Source of the DNA: Pseudomonadota bacterium
GTDB lineage: Bacteria > Myxococcota_A > UBA9160 > SZUA-336
Direction: 5' to 3'
Length of the DNA: 64,000 nucleotides
Assembly: GCA_003247575.1 (NCBI GenBank)
Contig: QJZC01000028.1
Coordinates: 62,001 to 126,000, forward strand
Shown here: one piece after another, positions 1-8,963 of the stretch
Position numbering within the stretch: position 1 is the first letter of the stretch
Layout of the letters: every line of letters begins with the position of its first letter
Translations under genes and position numbers: made by a program
Notes under the pieces: generated by a model
Seen by the model: only the letters and a program-made list of their open reading frames with translations
Told to the model about the DNA's origin: nothing
Databases searched by the model: none

Positions 1-270
1 CTTGGCCGTGGCCGCCTTCTTCTTCGCTTCGAACTTGTACCGTCCGTAGTCCATGATCTTGCAGACCGGAGGATCCGCGTTTGCAGCGATCTCCACGAGA
101 TCAAGCCCGATGCGTCCTGCGATTTCGAGCGCACCCTTGGTCGGCATGACCCCCAGCTGCTGCCCGTCCTCATTCACGACGCGCACCTCTGGGACCCGGA
201 TCGCATGATTGACCCGAACCCGATCTTCCTCAGGTCGTGCGTCTCGCCAACGGCGTCTACGAAATGCCAC
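1..270 (-). CDS. infC: translation initiation factor IF-3, 5' part (cut by window edge)
   Basis: IF-3 binds the 30S subunit and proofreads start-codon and initiator-tRNA pairing. The 90 visible codons contain the IF-3 N-terminal signature: [12 protein letters not shown], then [14 protein letters not shown], then the LDLVEIA and [15 protein letters not shown] blocks that lead into the linker helix. The N-terminus is arginine-rich. I chose the GTG at 268-270 because it follows GAAGGAGGAG, a strong ribosome-binding site inside the end of thrS. The start overlaps the 3' end of thrS by 14 bases, so translation is probably coupled. thrS-infC is the classical order, usually followed by rpmI and rplT, which would lie beyond the left edge. 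The 3' portion is missing only because the window ends. Confidence 0.93.
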   Translation of the reverse strand, partial: MAFRRRRWRDARPEEDRVRVNHAIRVPEVRVVNEDGQQLGVMPTKGALEIAGRIGLDLVEIAANADPPVCKIMDYGRYKFEAKKKAATAK

Positions 271-2188
271 GCGTGTTGATCTCCTCCTTCAAGACTCTCT
301 CGAACTCTGACAGCGACATACTGTGCTGTTCCTTCCTTCCTCGACGGCGAACCGTGACGGTCCGCTCCTCCTCTTCGCGATGCCCGACGACGAGCAGCAC
401 CGGAACCTTGCTCGTCTCGCCACTCCGAATCCGATATCCCAGGGTTTCGTTGCGCGCATCGAGCTCAGCAGAGACGTCCTCCGCGCACAGCCGCTGCACG
501 ATCTCGCGCGCATAGACCTCGTGACGTTCCGAAACCGGTAGCACCCCCACCTGGACGGGCGCGAGCCAGAGCGGGAGAGCTCCGGCGGTGTGCTCCAGGT
601 AGATTCCGATGAAGCGCTCCAAGGTGCCGAGAATCGCGCGGTGCAGCATCGCTGGTTGATGTTCTGCACCATCCGCACCGACGTAACGCAGCCCGAAGCG
701 TCCCGGCATTGCCACGTCCAGCTGCAACGTCGAGAGCTGCCAGGCGCGCCCGAGGGCATCGTAGAAATCGTACTCGATCTTGGGCCCGTAGAACGCCCCC
801 TCCCCGGGCTTGATCAGACAGTCGTGCCCTGCCCGCTCGACCGCCTCGATCAGCAGTCGCTCGCTCGTGTCCCAGTCCTCGACACTCCCGGCGAACTGCT
901 CGGGTCGCGTAGAGACCCCGACCCTCACCCCGGAGAGCCCGAGGTCGCGGTGGACCTCGGCGACCATGTCCATCACCCCCTGCACCTCCTTGGAGATCTG
1001 GTCCTGGCGGCAGAAGATGTGGGCGTCGTCCTGGGCCATCGAGCGCACGCGCGTCATCCCGTGCAAGGTGCCGGAGCGCTCGTTCCGATGCAGGCGTGAG
1101 AACTCGGCCAGCCGCAAGGGCAGCTCGCGGTAGGAGCGTTTGCGCGACCGAAAGAGCAAGCAGTGCCCAGGACAGTTCATCGGCTTCAGGAAGAGCTCCT
1201 CGCCGTCGTCTCCCGGGATGGCGTACATGCCCTCGTTGAAGTTGTCATAGTGCCCCGAGATGCGGAACAGATCTGCGTCGAAGACCTGCGGGCACATCAC
1301 CTCGTCGTAGCCGTATTTGGCGTAGAGCCCCTTGATGTACTGCACCAGCCGCTGGTAGAGCTTGAGCCCCTTGGGCAGGTAGAACGGAGAGCCCGCCGCC
1401 AATTCGTGGAACTGGAACAGGTCCAGCTCAGCTCCGAGACGCCGATGGTCTCGACGCTTCGCCTCCTCGATCCGCGTGTTGTACGCCTCGAGATCCTTCG
1501 CGCGGGCGAACGCGACGCCGTAGATGCGCTGCAGCATTGGGTTGCTCTCGTCGCCGCGCCAGTAGGAACCCGCAAGATCGGTCAGCGCGAATGCCGCCAC
1601 CTGCCCCGTTCGTTGGACGTGGGGTCCACGACACAGATCGATGAAGTCGCCGTGCCGGAAGAGGGTGATCTCGGCGTCCTCGGGTAGGTCAGCGATACGG
1701 GCCACCTTGAGCGTCTGGCCCTGAGCCTCGAACCGTCTGCGGGCCTCTTCTCGGGGAACCACTTCGCGCTCGAACGGCAGGTCCGCTGCGATGATCTTCG
1801 CCATCTCGGCCTCGATGCGAGGCAGGTCGTCGGGCGTGACGCGCACCGGAATATCCAGATCGTACTGGAACTTCTCGCTGTGGTCTGTCCGTCCGACATC
1901 GATCTGGGTCTGTGGCCACAGGCGAGAGACCGCGTCCGCCATGATGTGCTCTGCAGAGTGGCGAATCAGCTCGCCAGCCTCGGCGTCACGTGCAGTGATC
2001 AATTGAATCCGGCCCCCACTGCGCAACGGTGCGCGCAGGTCGATCCACACGCCATCGATCTTGGCGCCCAGAGCCGCCTTCGCAAGCCCAGGCCCGATGC
2101 GTGCCGCGACTGCAAGCGGTGTCTCTCCAGCGGGCACGTGCATACGAGTACCATCCGGGAGCTCTAGCTCGATCTCCTGGACGCTCAT
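257..2188 (-). CDS. thrS: threonyl-tRNA synthetase
   Basis: This enzyme charges tRNA-Thr in the cytoplasm and edits mischarged serine. The 643 residues match the usual full-length bacterial form. A TGS domain covers residues 1-62. The editing domain carries HSAEH at 77-81 and the DLCRGPH motif near 190. The class II catalytic core has KPMNCPGH with a zinc-binding Cys, the [15 protein letters not shown] motif 2 region and a motif 3 at [13 protein letters not shown]. An anticodon-binding domain ends the protein. The ATG at 2188 has no clear Shine-Dalgarno sequence. It is preceded by a GC-rich leader of about 400 bases and a perfect hairpin 26 bases upstream. The gene overlaps infC downstream. 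Identity is secure; regulation through the leader is inference. Confidence 0.97.
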   Translation of the reverse strand: MSVQEIELELPDGTRMHVPAGETPLAVAARIGPGLAKAALGAKIDGVWIDLRAPLRSGGRIQLITARDAEAGELIRHSAEHIMADAVSRLWPQTQIDVGRTDHSEKFQYDLDIPVRVTPDDLPRIEAEMAKIIAADLPFEREVVPREEARRRFEAQGQTLKVARIADLPEDAEITLFRHGDFIDLCRGPHVQRTGQVAAFALTDLAGSYWRGDESNPMLQRIYGVAFARAKDLEAYNTRIEEAKRRDHRRLGAELDLFQFHELAAGSPFYLPKGLKLYQRLVQYIKGLYAKYGYDEVMCPQVFDADLFRISGHYDNFNEGMYAIPGDDGEELFLKPMNCPGHCLLFRSRKRSYRELPLRLAEFSRLHRNERSGTLHGMTRVRSMAQDDAHIFCRQDQISKEVQGVMDMVAEVHRDLGLSGVRVGVSTRPEQFAGSVEDWDTSERLLIEAVERAGHDCLIKPGEGAFYGPKIEYDFYDALGRAWQLSTLQLDVAMPGRFGLRYVGADGAEHQPAMLHRAILGTLERFIGIYLEHTAGALPLWLAPVQVGVLPVSERHEVYAREIVQRLCAEDVSAELDARNETLGYRIRSGETSKVPVLLVVGHREEEERTVTVRRRGRKEQHSMSLSEFERVLKEEINTRGIS

Positions 2189-2213
2189 GAGAGGGCCAAA
2201 ATGATGCTTGCGC

Positions 2214-2232
2214 GCGCATGTCGAACATGCGC
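2214..2232 (-). promoter_or_regulatory. perfect hairpin upstream of the thrS start
   Basis: On the minus strand this reads GCGCATGT, TCG, ACATGCGC: an 8-bp perfect stem closing a UUCGA-like loop, whose proximal end is 26 bases upstream of the thrS ATG. In E. coli, ThrRS represses its own mRNA by binding leader hairpins that mimic tRNA-Thr. Position and shape allow a similar role here, but the sequence does not prove it. Confidence 0.4.
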
Positions 2233-2445
2233 TGACAGAATGCCCACGATTTCGTCGATCCCCGCTCGCTTGCTATCGGGACTGGCTTGCTACCGGGAAG
2301 GCCGCGCACCTCCCTCGATCCGGTTTCACTCGGGCTCGAGGCGATCCACAGCCAGCTGCCGCATCCATCCGCTCGGAACTGCCGCCTACTCTTGTCCCCA
2401 CCTTGGCCCGCCTTGGCCCCGGTACGCACCGAAGTCCGTGCCCGG

Positions 2446-2469
2446 AAGCCTAAGCGAAAGCCTACGCGA
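2446..2469. repeat. 12-bp tandem repeat, two copies
   Basis: AAGCCTAAGCGA is followed directly by AAGCCTACGCGA (one mismatch) in the thrS leader. An adjacent, shorter tandem of CCTTGGCCC units lies at about 2401-2420. No function is known; local slippage during replication would explain both. Confidence 0.55.
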
Positions 2470-2599
2470 AGTTCCACGCCAAGATGCCGCATGGAGACCC
2501 GCGCCGCAGGATTCCGCGCCAGTCCCTGGTCCGAGGCGCGGCCCAGTGCGCAGGCGACTCCCTTGCGCAGGTGCTGCGATAGTCCCTAAATCACCGAAT

Positions 2600-2628
2600 C
2601 AATTATCAATTCGGGCACCCGGTGTCAA
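2600..2628 (-). promoter_or_regulatory. sigma70-like promoter, thrS operon
   Basis: The minus strand has a perfect -35 box TTGACA at 2628-2623. A 17-bp spacer separates it from TAATTG at 2605-2600. GATAAT at 2607-2602 is an alternative -10 with a 15-bp spacer. It sits in a locally AT-rich patch immediately after the end of the upstream gene and faces thrS, giving a leader of about 400 bases. Confidence 0.5.
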
Positions 2629-3926
2629 TTTGATCGGAGTCTACCGGAGCGAATGGGCGGCCTGGCCTCGCGCGGCTCGGTCCCATCGGGACTGGGAGAA
2701 CCGGGACTGGGAGAAACCTCGGGGGCAGGCGGCTCTAGACTGGGCAGCACCCGCAGCTCGATGCTGTCGGTTCCGACCTGCAGGGCCTCGAGCACGAAGC
2801 CATCATACACCGCTCCCGTCATCCGTTCCTGCAGCGAGCCCGGTGCGAGAAGTGCATCGACGACCAGCTCGGCAGCCCGCGGCTCGAGCAGCGACAACCG
2901 CGCCTCACGCGCTCCGAGCACTTCCAGCAGCGTCTTCTGAACGCGCTCGACCTGACTCAGGCTGCCGACGTCCGAGAGCCTCACCGTCACGATCGGCGTC
3001 CCCTCTTCGAGCGCGCCGAGGTTCTGTTCCAACTGGAACAGAACCCCACTGGCCACCTGACCTTCGAGCGCCTGAACAGCGCGTCGAAAGGCGTCCTGCG
3101 GCCGCGGGGCATAACCTGGGGCCTCGAAGCGGACGCTGGCCAGCTCCAGGGCATCGCTGGCCCGAACGGAGCGCACGCGAACCTCAGCGACTCCACCGCG
3201 CGATTCTTCCCCGCCAGAGCTACCCAGCGGGGTCCACAAGACTTCGACGTCGACTCCTACGTCCGCCCCCACCTTGCGAGCGAGCTCGACTGCGGTGCCG
3301 GGCGCGACCCCCGTCCCGGGATAGAGTGCGGGCTCGACCACGACGAAGCCTTCTGCGCTCAGCTTCTCCGTCAGGAACTGTCGAAGGGGCTCCAACGCAA
3401 AGTCGAATCGCTGACCGCCGCCGACCCCCGCCCCGGGCGCCAGCTCGAGATTGAGAACCAACGACGGTCGGGGGCCCACACCCCGCACGAACCCGAGCTG
3501 CTCCAAGGTCTCGCGCAGACGAGTCGCATCGATCGTGGCATTGACCGAGATCACGTACTCTTCGATCGTTGGGTCTTCGAGTGCCGGGCGCACCTCGGCC
3601 GCACCCTCCATCCGGTAAACCAAGACGAAGCGCGGCGCCTCCTTCGCCAACGCAGCGCGCAGTCGTTCGCCGTCCTCCTCCAAGCGGGCCGGCGACACAT
3701 AACGCAGCGCGACCTCGAAAACCGCCTCGACCAGCGCCTGTGCGAACGCGCGCTGGCGCAGCTTCGACGGCACGTCGCCGTCCTGGACCTCGACCGCTGC
3801 CTGAACGGTCACCTCCACAGGCTCCAAGGCGTGAGCTTTCCAGAGAGGCAGCAGAAGCAGCACCACCCCAAAGAGCGGCGCCAGACGAGACCCCGCGCGG
3901 CAGCTCGCGATCAGTGCACGCGGCAT
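2625..3926 (-). CDS. secreted FlgT/DUF2066-like protein
   Basis: The 433-residue product begins with a signal peptide: MPRALIASCR, a hydrophobic run LFGVVLLLLPL, then cleavage near KAHA-LE. The first mature segment (VEVTVQAAVEVQDGD, then an alternating RQRAFAQALVEAVFEVALRYV helix) resembles the N-terminal domain of DUF2066 or FlgT-type periplasmic proteins. The middle and C-terminal parts contain repeated beta-alpha units (GGVAEVRVRSV, VVDALLAPGS). The tail is Pro/Ser/Glu-rich. The ATG at 3926 was chosen because it starts the signal peptide; it overlaps the end of dnaE by 16 bases, so the gene is probably translated with dnaE. The family assignment rests on pattern only, and the role is unknown. 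No other flagellar gene is nearby. Confidence 0.62.
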   Translation of the reverse strand: MPRALIASCRAGSRLAPLFGVVLLLLPLWKAHALEPVEVTVQAAVEVQDGDVPSKLRQRAFAQALVEAVFEVALRYVSPARLEEDGERLRAALAKEAPRFVLVYRMEGAAEVRPALEDPTIEEYVISVNATIDATRLRETLEQLGFVRGVGPRPSLVLNLELAPGAGVGGGQRFDFALEPLRQFLTEKLSAEGFVVVEPALYPGTGVAPGTAVELARKVGADVGVDVEVLWTPLGSSGGEESRGGVAEVRVRSVRASDALELASVRFEAPGYAPRPQDAFRRAVQALEGQVASGVLFQLEQNLGALEEGTPIVTVRLSDVGSLSQVERVQKTLLEVLGAREARLSLLEPRAAELVVDALLAPGSLQERMTGAVYDGFVLEALQVGTDSIELRVLPSLEPPAPEVSPSPGSPSPDGTEPREARPPIRSGRLRSN

Positions 3927-6900
3927 CGGATGCTCGCCTCGTCGAACAGCGACTCGATTCGATCCATCAATCCTTCGCTCACGCTCACACGGTGGCGCTG
4001 GAGAATCAGCTCGACCATCACGCCACTCTCCAGCATGACCTGGACCACCACCGGAACGGGTCCAGGGGCCGGATCGAGCAGCGCGCGGAGCTGGTCGAGC
4101 CTGGGACCTTCGGCCTGATTCGCTGCGATTTCCACTACCAGCTCCTTGGTGAAGCGATTCCACCCCGCATCGACCGGAATCACCTCCTCGACGTGGACCT
4201 CGGAGCGCTCGCCTTCGACGTGCAAGGTTCCCTTCAGAAAGACAGGCTCGCCGGAGCGGAGCAACGCGCTCGTCTGTTCGAACACCTTGGGAAAGAATAC
4301 GGCCGCGAGAGCACCGGTGCCGTCCTCGAACTGGGCCCGGGCCATCAGATCACCCCGCTTGGTCTTCTGAGTAGCCAGACCCGTCAGGAGGCCTCCCAGT
4401 CGGATCTCGCGTCCCTTCATCTCACCGGAGATCTGATCGATGCGCACGCTCGCCAAGCTCTCGAGAGGTCGCTTGAACTCGTCGAGGGGATGTCCCGTCA
4501 CATAGAAGCCGAGCGTCTCCTTCTCACCCGCAAGCAGTTCCGCGCGCGGCCATTCGGGTAGATCCTCGAGCTTCGGCTCGAGCTCGGGCGCCGCCGCTGC
4601 ATCGAACAGCGACCGCTGCCCCACGGCGCGATCACGCTGCGAGCGCTGCCCGTTCTCGATCGCGCGCGGTACAGCCTCGGTCAGGGACGCGCGTGTGGCT
4701 CCGACGAAATCGAAGGCGGCACAGCGGATCAGACTCTCGATCACCCGCCGATTGACCCGATGCTGATCGATTCGATCGCAGAAGTCGAACAAATTACGAA
4801 ATGGCCCTCCAGCCTCTCGAGCCTCGATGATCGCTTCGACTGCGCCCTCGCCCACGTTCTTCACGCCCTCGAGGCCAAAGCGCACGACCTTGCCCCCAGC
4901 GCCCACGCTGAACTCGGCCTCGCTGTAGTTCACGTCGGGAGCCGAGATGCGGATACCCCGCTTGGCGGCATCCTTCATGTAGCGGTCGAGCTTCTCGCTC
5001 TCGCGCCACTCGGCGGTCATCGTGGCAGCGTAGAACTCGGCCGGATAGTGCGCCTTCAGATAGGCGGTCTGGTGCGTGATCAGCGCGTAGGCTGCGGAAT
5101 GAGACTTGGCGAAGGCGTAGCCGGCGAAGTGCGCCATCAGCTCGAAGAGCTGTTCGGACTCCTTCGGAGGGTGTCCGTTCTTCGAACATCCGTCGAGAAA
5201 TCGCTCGCGCTGCTGCGCCATCTCTGCCGGAATCTTCTTGCCCATCGCGCGCCGGAGCAGATCACCCTCGCCCAGCGAATACGAGGCGAGCCGGTTGGCG
5301 ATGCGCATGACCTGGTCCTGGTAGACGATCACACCGTACGTCTCGGCCAGGATCTCCTGCAGCTCGGGGAGCAGGAACTCCACCTTGGTACGTCCGTGCC
5401 GTCGCTCGACGAAATCGTCGACCATGCCGGCCTGCAAGGGTCCGGGGCGATAGAGGGCGACGAGTGGAATCAGGTCGCGGAAGTGCTTGGGCTGGATGCG
5501 GACCACGAGATCCGTCATTCCGCTCGACTGGCCCACCTGGAACACCCCCTCGGTGTCCCCCTTGCAAAGCAGCTTGTAGGTCCGCTCGTCTCCGAGTGGA
5601 GCATGCTCGATCGAGAACTCGGGATCGTGCACCGTGCGAATTCGGTCCACGGCCGACTGGATGATCGTCAGCGTGCGCAGCCCGAGAAAGTCGAACTTGA
5701 TCAGGCCGACCTTCTCGGCGGTGCGGTAGTCGAACTGTGTGACGATTTCGTGCGTACGCGGGTCTCGATAGAGCGGCGTGGTCTCGAGCAACGGACGCGA
5801 CGAGATCACCACACCGGCGGCGTGGCGGCCGGGATTCCGGATCTGACCTTCGAGGGAGCGTGCGAGCTCGAACATCTCTACGAGCCGAGCATCTCCCTCC
5901 ACGACCTCGCGCAGCTCCTTCGAGTCCTCGAGCGCTTGGTCGAGCGTGATCCCCAAGCTCGTCGGGATCAGCTTCGCGACCCGATCGACCTCCGCGAACG
6001 GCATTCCGAGCACGCGCCCCACGTCGCGAATCGCCGCCTTGGCCTGCATGGTGCCGAAGGTCACGATGCCCGCCACTCGGCGCCCGAACTCACCCTCTCC
6101 GTTGTACTTCCCCTCCACGTAGCGAATGACCTCGGAGCGGCGGTTCATACACAGGTCCACGTCGATGTCGGGCATGGACTTGCGTTCGGGATTGAGAAAG
6201 CGCTCGAAGGGAATCTGGTGCTCTACCGGATCGATATTCACGATCTTGAGAGCGTAGGCCGCCAGACTCCCCGCGGAAGATCCGCGGCCGGGCCCCACCG
6301 GAATCCCATGGTCGCGCGCGTAGCGAATGAAGTCCCAGACGATCAAGAAGTAGCCGGAATAGCCGCAGGTCTGGATGATCCCCAGCTCGTAGGCGAGCCG
6401 CTCCGCGTAATCTTGCTGCTCCGGATCCAGCGGGCGTTCGGGGTCACCACTGAGTCGCTCCGCCAGACCTCTCCGAGCGAGCTCCTCCAGGTAGCTGTCG
6501 GCGTTCTGTCCGGCCGGTACCGTGAACTCCGGTAGCTGCAGGTTTCCCGTCTCGAGCTCGAAGTTGCAGCGCTCGGCCACCTGGAGGGTGTTGTGAACCG
6601 CCTGCGGACAGTCGCTGAAGACCTCGAGCATCTCCTGCATGTCTTTGACGTAGAAGCCCGCCCCGTCGAAGTGAAAGCGATTCGGGTCGTCCAGCGTCTT
6701 GCCGGTCTGTACGCACAACAGCGCCTCGTGCGAGTGGGCGTCGCCCTGGGTCAGATAGTGGCAGTCGTTGGTTGCCACCAACGGAAGACCGAGCTCCGAG
6801 GACATTTTGAGAAGCTCGGCATTGACCTGCTCCTGCTCTGGGATTCCGTGGCGTTGTAGCTCGAGATAGAAGCGATCCTTGAAGATACGGGAGTACGTCT

Positions 6901-7390
6901 CGACCGTCTCCCAGGCGACGCGGGTCTGACCGCGCATGATCGCACCGGGTACCGCACCCGAGAGACAGCCCGAAGTGGCGATCAGCCCCTCGGAGCAAGT
7001 GCGCAAGAGATCGAGATCCACACGCGGCTTGTAGTAGAAGCCTTCCAGGAAGCCGCGCGAGACCAGCTGAACGAGGTTGCGATAGCCCACCGCGTTCATC
7101 GCCAGCAGGACCATGTGATTGATCCCGTTGAAGCCGCCCGTCGAAGCATCCTTCTCGAAGCGCGACCCCTGCGCGACGTAGACCTCACAGCCGATGATCG
7201 GCTTGATGCCCGCCTTGCGTGCCGCCTCGTGGAACTCGACGGCACCGAACATGTTCCCGTGATCGGTCATCGCGACGGCCGGCATGCCGAGATCGGCGGC
7301 CCGCTGCACGAGCTTCGAAATCGAGATGGCGCCGTCGAGGATCGAGTACTGCGTGTGCAGATGCAGATGGGCAAAGCCCGACGTCGTCAT
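3911..7390 (-). CDS. dnaE: DNA polymerase III subunit alpha
   Basis: This is the replicative polymerase catalytic subunit, a C-family enzyme. The 1159 residues match full-length DnaE1. The PHP domain opens the protein with FAHLHLHTQYSILDGA. The palm contains GPGRGSSAGSLAAYAL and the catalytic acidic motif MPDIDVD. The fingers (LIPLVALYRPGPLQ, then the RRAMGKKIP and SHSAAYALITHQTAYLK region) follow, then the helix-hairpin-helix and an OB-fold near GREIRLGGLLTGLATQKTK. It lies 25 bases downstream of guaA on the same strand and overlaps the FlgT-like gene at its 3' end. It is not the error-prone DnaE2/ImuC type by length and context; that subtype call is inference. Confidence 0.97.
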   Translation of the reverse strand: MTTSGFAHLHLHTQYSILDGAISISKLVQRAADLGMPAVAMTDHGNMFGAVEFHEAARKAGIKPIIGCEVYVAQGSRFEKDASTGGFNGINHMVLLAMNAVGYRNLVQLVSRGFLEGFYYKPRVDLDLLRTCSEGLIATSGCLSGAVPGAIMRGQTRVAWETVETYSRIFKDRFYLELQRHGIPEQEQVNAELLKMSSELGLPLVATNDCHYLTQGDAHSHEALLCVQTGKTLDDPNRFHFDGAGFYVKDMQEMLEVFSDCPQAVHNTLQVAERCNFELETGNLQLPEFTVPAGQNADSYLEELARRGLAERLSGDPERPLDPEQQDYAERLAYELGIIQTCGYSGYFLIVWDFIRYARDHGIPVGPGRGSSAGSLAAYALKIVNIDPVEHQIPFERFLNPERKSMPDIDVDLCMNRRSEVIRYVEGKYNGEGEFGRRVAGIVTFGTMQAKAAIRDVGRVLGMPFAEVDRVAKLIPTSLGITLDQALEDSKELREVVEGDARLVEMFELARSLEGQIRNPGRHAAGVVISSRPLLETTPLYRDPRTHEIVTQFDYRTAEKVGLIKFDFLGLRTLTIIQSAVDRIRTVHDPEFSIEHAPLGDERTYKLLCKGDTEGVFQVGQSSGMTDLVVRIQPKHFRDLIPLVALYRPGPLQAGMVDDFVERRHGRTKVEFLLPELQEILAETYGVIVYQDQVMRIANRLASYSLGEGDLLRRAMGKKIPAEMAQQRERFLDGCSKNGHPPKESEQLFELMAHFAGYAFAKSHSAAYALITHQTAYLKAHYPAEFYAATMTAEWRESEKLDRYMKDAAKRGIRISAPDVNYSEAEFSVGAGGKVVRFGLEGVKNVGEGAVEAIIEAREAGGPFRNLFDFCDRIDQHRVNRRVIESLIRCAAFDFVGATRASLTEAVPRAIENGQRSQRDRAVGQRSLFDAAAAPELEPKLEDLPEWPRAELLAGEKETLGFYVTGHPLDEFKRPLESLASVRIDQISGEMKGREIRLGGLLTGLATQKTKRGDLMARAQFEDGTGALAAVFFPKVFEQTSALLRSGEPVFLKGTLHVEGERSEVHVEEVIPVDAGWNRFTKELVVEIAANQAEGPRLDQLRALLDPAPGPVPVVVQVMLESGVMVELILQRHRVSVSEGLMDRIESLFDEASIRCRVH

Positions 7391-7415
7391 CGTTCCTGTT
7401 CCCCCCGGACCAGTT

Positions 7416-8960
7416 CTACTCCCATTCGATCGTCGCGGGAGGCTTGCTCGAGATATCGTAGACCACGCGGTTCACGCCAGCGACTTCGTTGATGATCCGG
7501 TTCGAGATGCGGCCGAGCAGCGCGTGCGGGAGCGGCGCCCAATCTCCGGTCATGGCATCTCGCGAGGTCACGCAGCGCACGGCGATGGTGTTCTCGTAGG
7601 TTCGCGCGTCTCCCATGACTCCCACGGACCGGATCGGTAGGAACACTGCGAACGCCTGCCACAAGCGTTCGTACCAGCCCGCGGCCCGCACCTCCTCGAC
7701 CACGATCCGGTCGGCACGACGCAGGATCTCGAGCCGCTCCGCGGTGACCTCGCCCAGAATGCGGATCGCGAGCCCAGGGCCCGGGAAGGGATGCCTCTGC
7801 GCCAGTTCATGTGGAATTCCGAGCTCTTCGGCGAGCTCACGAACCTCGTCCTTGAATAGCTCACGCAGCGGCTCGACGACTTCGAGGTGCATGCGTTCGG
7901 GGAGCCCACCCACATTGTGGTGCGTCTTGATCGTAGCCGAGGGCCCACGCACGGAGATGGACTCGATCACGTCGGGATAGAGGGTGCCCTGCGCCAAGTA
8001 GCGAGCGCCCTCGATCTGTCGAGCTGCTTCCTCGAAGACCTCTACGAAGGTGTGGCCGATGACGATGCGCTTCTTCTCGGGATCTTCGACTCCTCGCAGA
8101 CGCTCCAGAAAACGATCGCGCGCATCGATCATGCGCAGCGGAATGCGCAGCTGGCGCTCGAACATCGAGCGAACCTCGTCGGCCTCTCCGCTCCGGAGCA
8201 GACCGAGGTCAACGAAGATGCAGCGCAACCGGTCTCCGATCGCACGATCGAGCAGCGCTGCCACCACGGTCGAATCGACCCCACCCGAGACCCCACAGAT
8301 CACACGTGCATCCGCAGGGATCTGAGCCTGCAACGCAGCAGTCTGGTCCGCAATGAAACCGCCCATGGTCCAGTTACCGCGCAGCCCCGCGACCCCGCGC
8401 AGGAAGTTCCCGAGGATGTGCGCCCCGAACTCGCTGTGGACGACCTCGGGATGGAACAACAGGCCATAGATCGGGCGCTCGCGATCGCGCACCACCGCGA
8501 AGGGGCTGCTCTCGGAGGTTCCCAGTACGTCGAAGGAATCTGGAATTCTCTCCACGCGATCCCCGTGGCTCATCCAGACGCGGCTGCGGCGAGGTACACC
8601 ATCGAGAAGCGGATCCGTGCTCGAGAGCACGAGCTCTGCGGCGCCGAACTCGCGGTCCTTGCTCGGGGCGGTCTCTCCTCCGAAGTAGCGGCAGAGGAGC
8701 TGCATTCCGTAGCAGATCCCCAGCACCGGAACTCCGAGCTCGACCAGGAGCGGCTCGAGCTCGGGCGCTCCTTCTCCCCCGACGCTGGAGGGCCCCCCGG
8801 AGAGCACGACCGCGCGGGGCGCCATCTGCTCGATGCGCTCGCGCTCGACCCAAGGGGGCACGATCTCGCAGTAGACGTGATGTTCGCGGATGCGGCGCGC
8901 GATCAGCTGCGTGAGCTGAGATCCGAAGTCGACGACGACGACGCGTTCATCTGAAACCAC
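7416..8960 (-). CDS. guaA: GMP synthase (glutamine-hydrolysing)
   Basis: This enzyme converts XMP to GMP using glutamine and ATP, the last step of guanine nucleotide synthesis. The 514-residue protein has an N-terminal class I glutamine amidotransferase with the nucleophile in GICYGMQLL (near residue 83) and a His-Pro-Glu in LLFHPEVVHSE. The ATP pyrophosphatase P-loop is SGGVDSTVV (near 226). The C-terminal dimerisation domain ends in NRVVYDISSKPPATIEWE, the usual conserved end. It starts 3 bases after the guaB stop codon, forming a guaBA operon. Confidence 0.98.
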   Translation of the reverse strand: MVSDERVVVVDFGSQLTQLIARRIREHHVYCEIVPPWVERERIEQMAPRAVVLSGGPSSVGGEGAPELEPLLVELGVPVLGICYGMQLLCRYFGGETAPSKDREFGAAELVLSSTDPLLDGVPRRSRVWMSHGDRVERIPDSFDVLGTSESSPFAVVRDRERPIYGLLFHPEVVHSEFGAHILGNFLRGVAGLRGNWTMGGFIADQTAALQAQIPADARVICGVSGGVDSTVVAALLDRAIGDRLRCIFVDLGLLRSGEADEVRSMFERQLRIPLRMIDARDRFLERLRGVEDPEKKRIVIGHTFVEVFEEAARQIEGARYLAQGTLYPDVIESISVRGPSATIKTHHNVGGLPERMHLEVVEPLRELFKDEVRELAEELGIPHELAQRHPFPGPGLAIRILGEVTAERLEILRRADRIVVEEVRAAGWYERLWQAFAVFLPIRSVGVMGDARTYENTIAVRCVTSRDAMTGDWAPLPHALLGRISNRIINEVAGVNRVVYDISSKPPATIEWE

Positions 8961-8963
8961 GAG

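Larger units (their letters stand above)
2189..2624 (-). other. long leader region of thrS
   Basis: There is no convincing gene in these 436 bases. Both strands are open for long stretches but encode only Arg/Pro/Ser-rich low-complexity translations. The region holds a sigma70-like promoter at its distal end, a 12-base tandem repeat at 2446-2469 and a hairpin just before thrS. No T-box consensus (an AGGGTGGNACCGCG-like block) is visible. Confidence 0.5.

Noticed and set aside
2189-2600. T-box in the thrS leader
   Set aside because: No T-box sequence (AGGGTGGNACCGCG-like) or specifier-loop arrangement can be seen.
2201-3454. 417-codon open frame on the plus strand
   Set aside because: Arg/Pro/Ser-rich translation antisense to the FlgT-like gene; no domain or ribosome-binding site.
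4760-6535. 591-codon open frame on the plus strand
   Set aside because: It is antisense to dnaE, whose motifs are complete. Its translation is Leu/Arg/His/Asp-rich with no family features, a usual effect of high GC.
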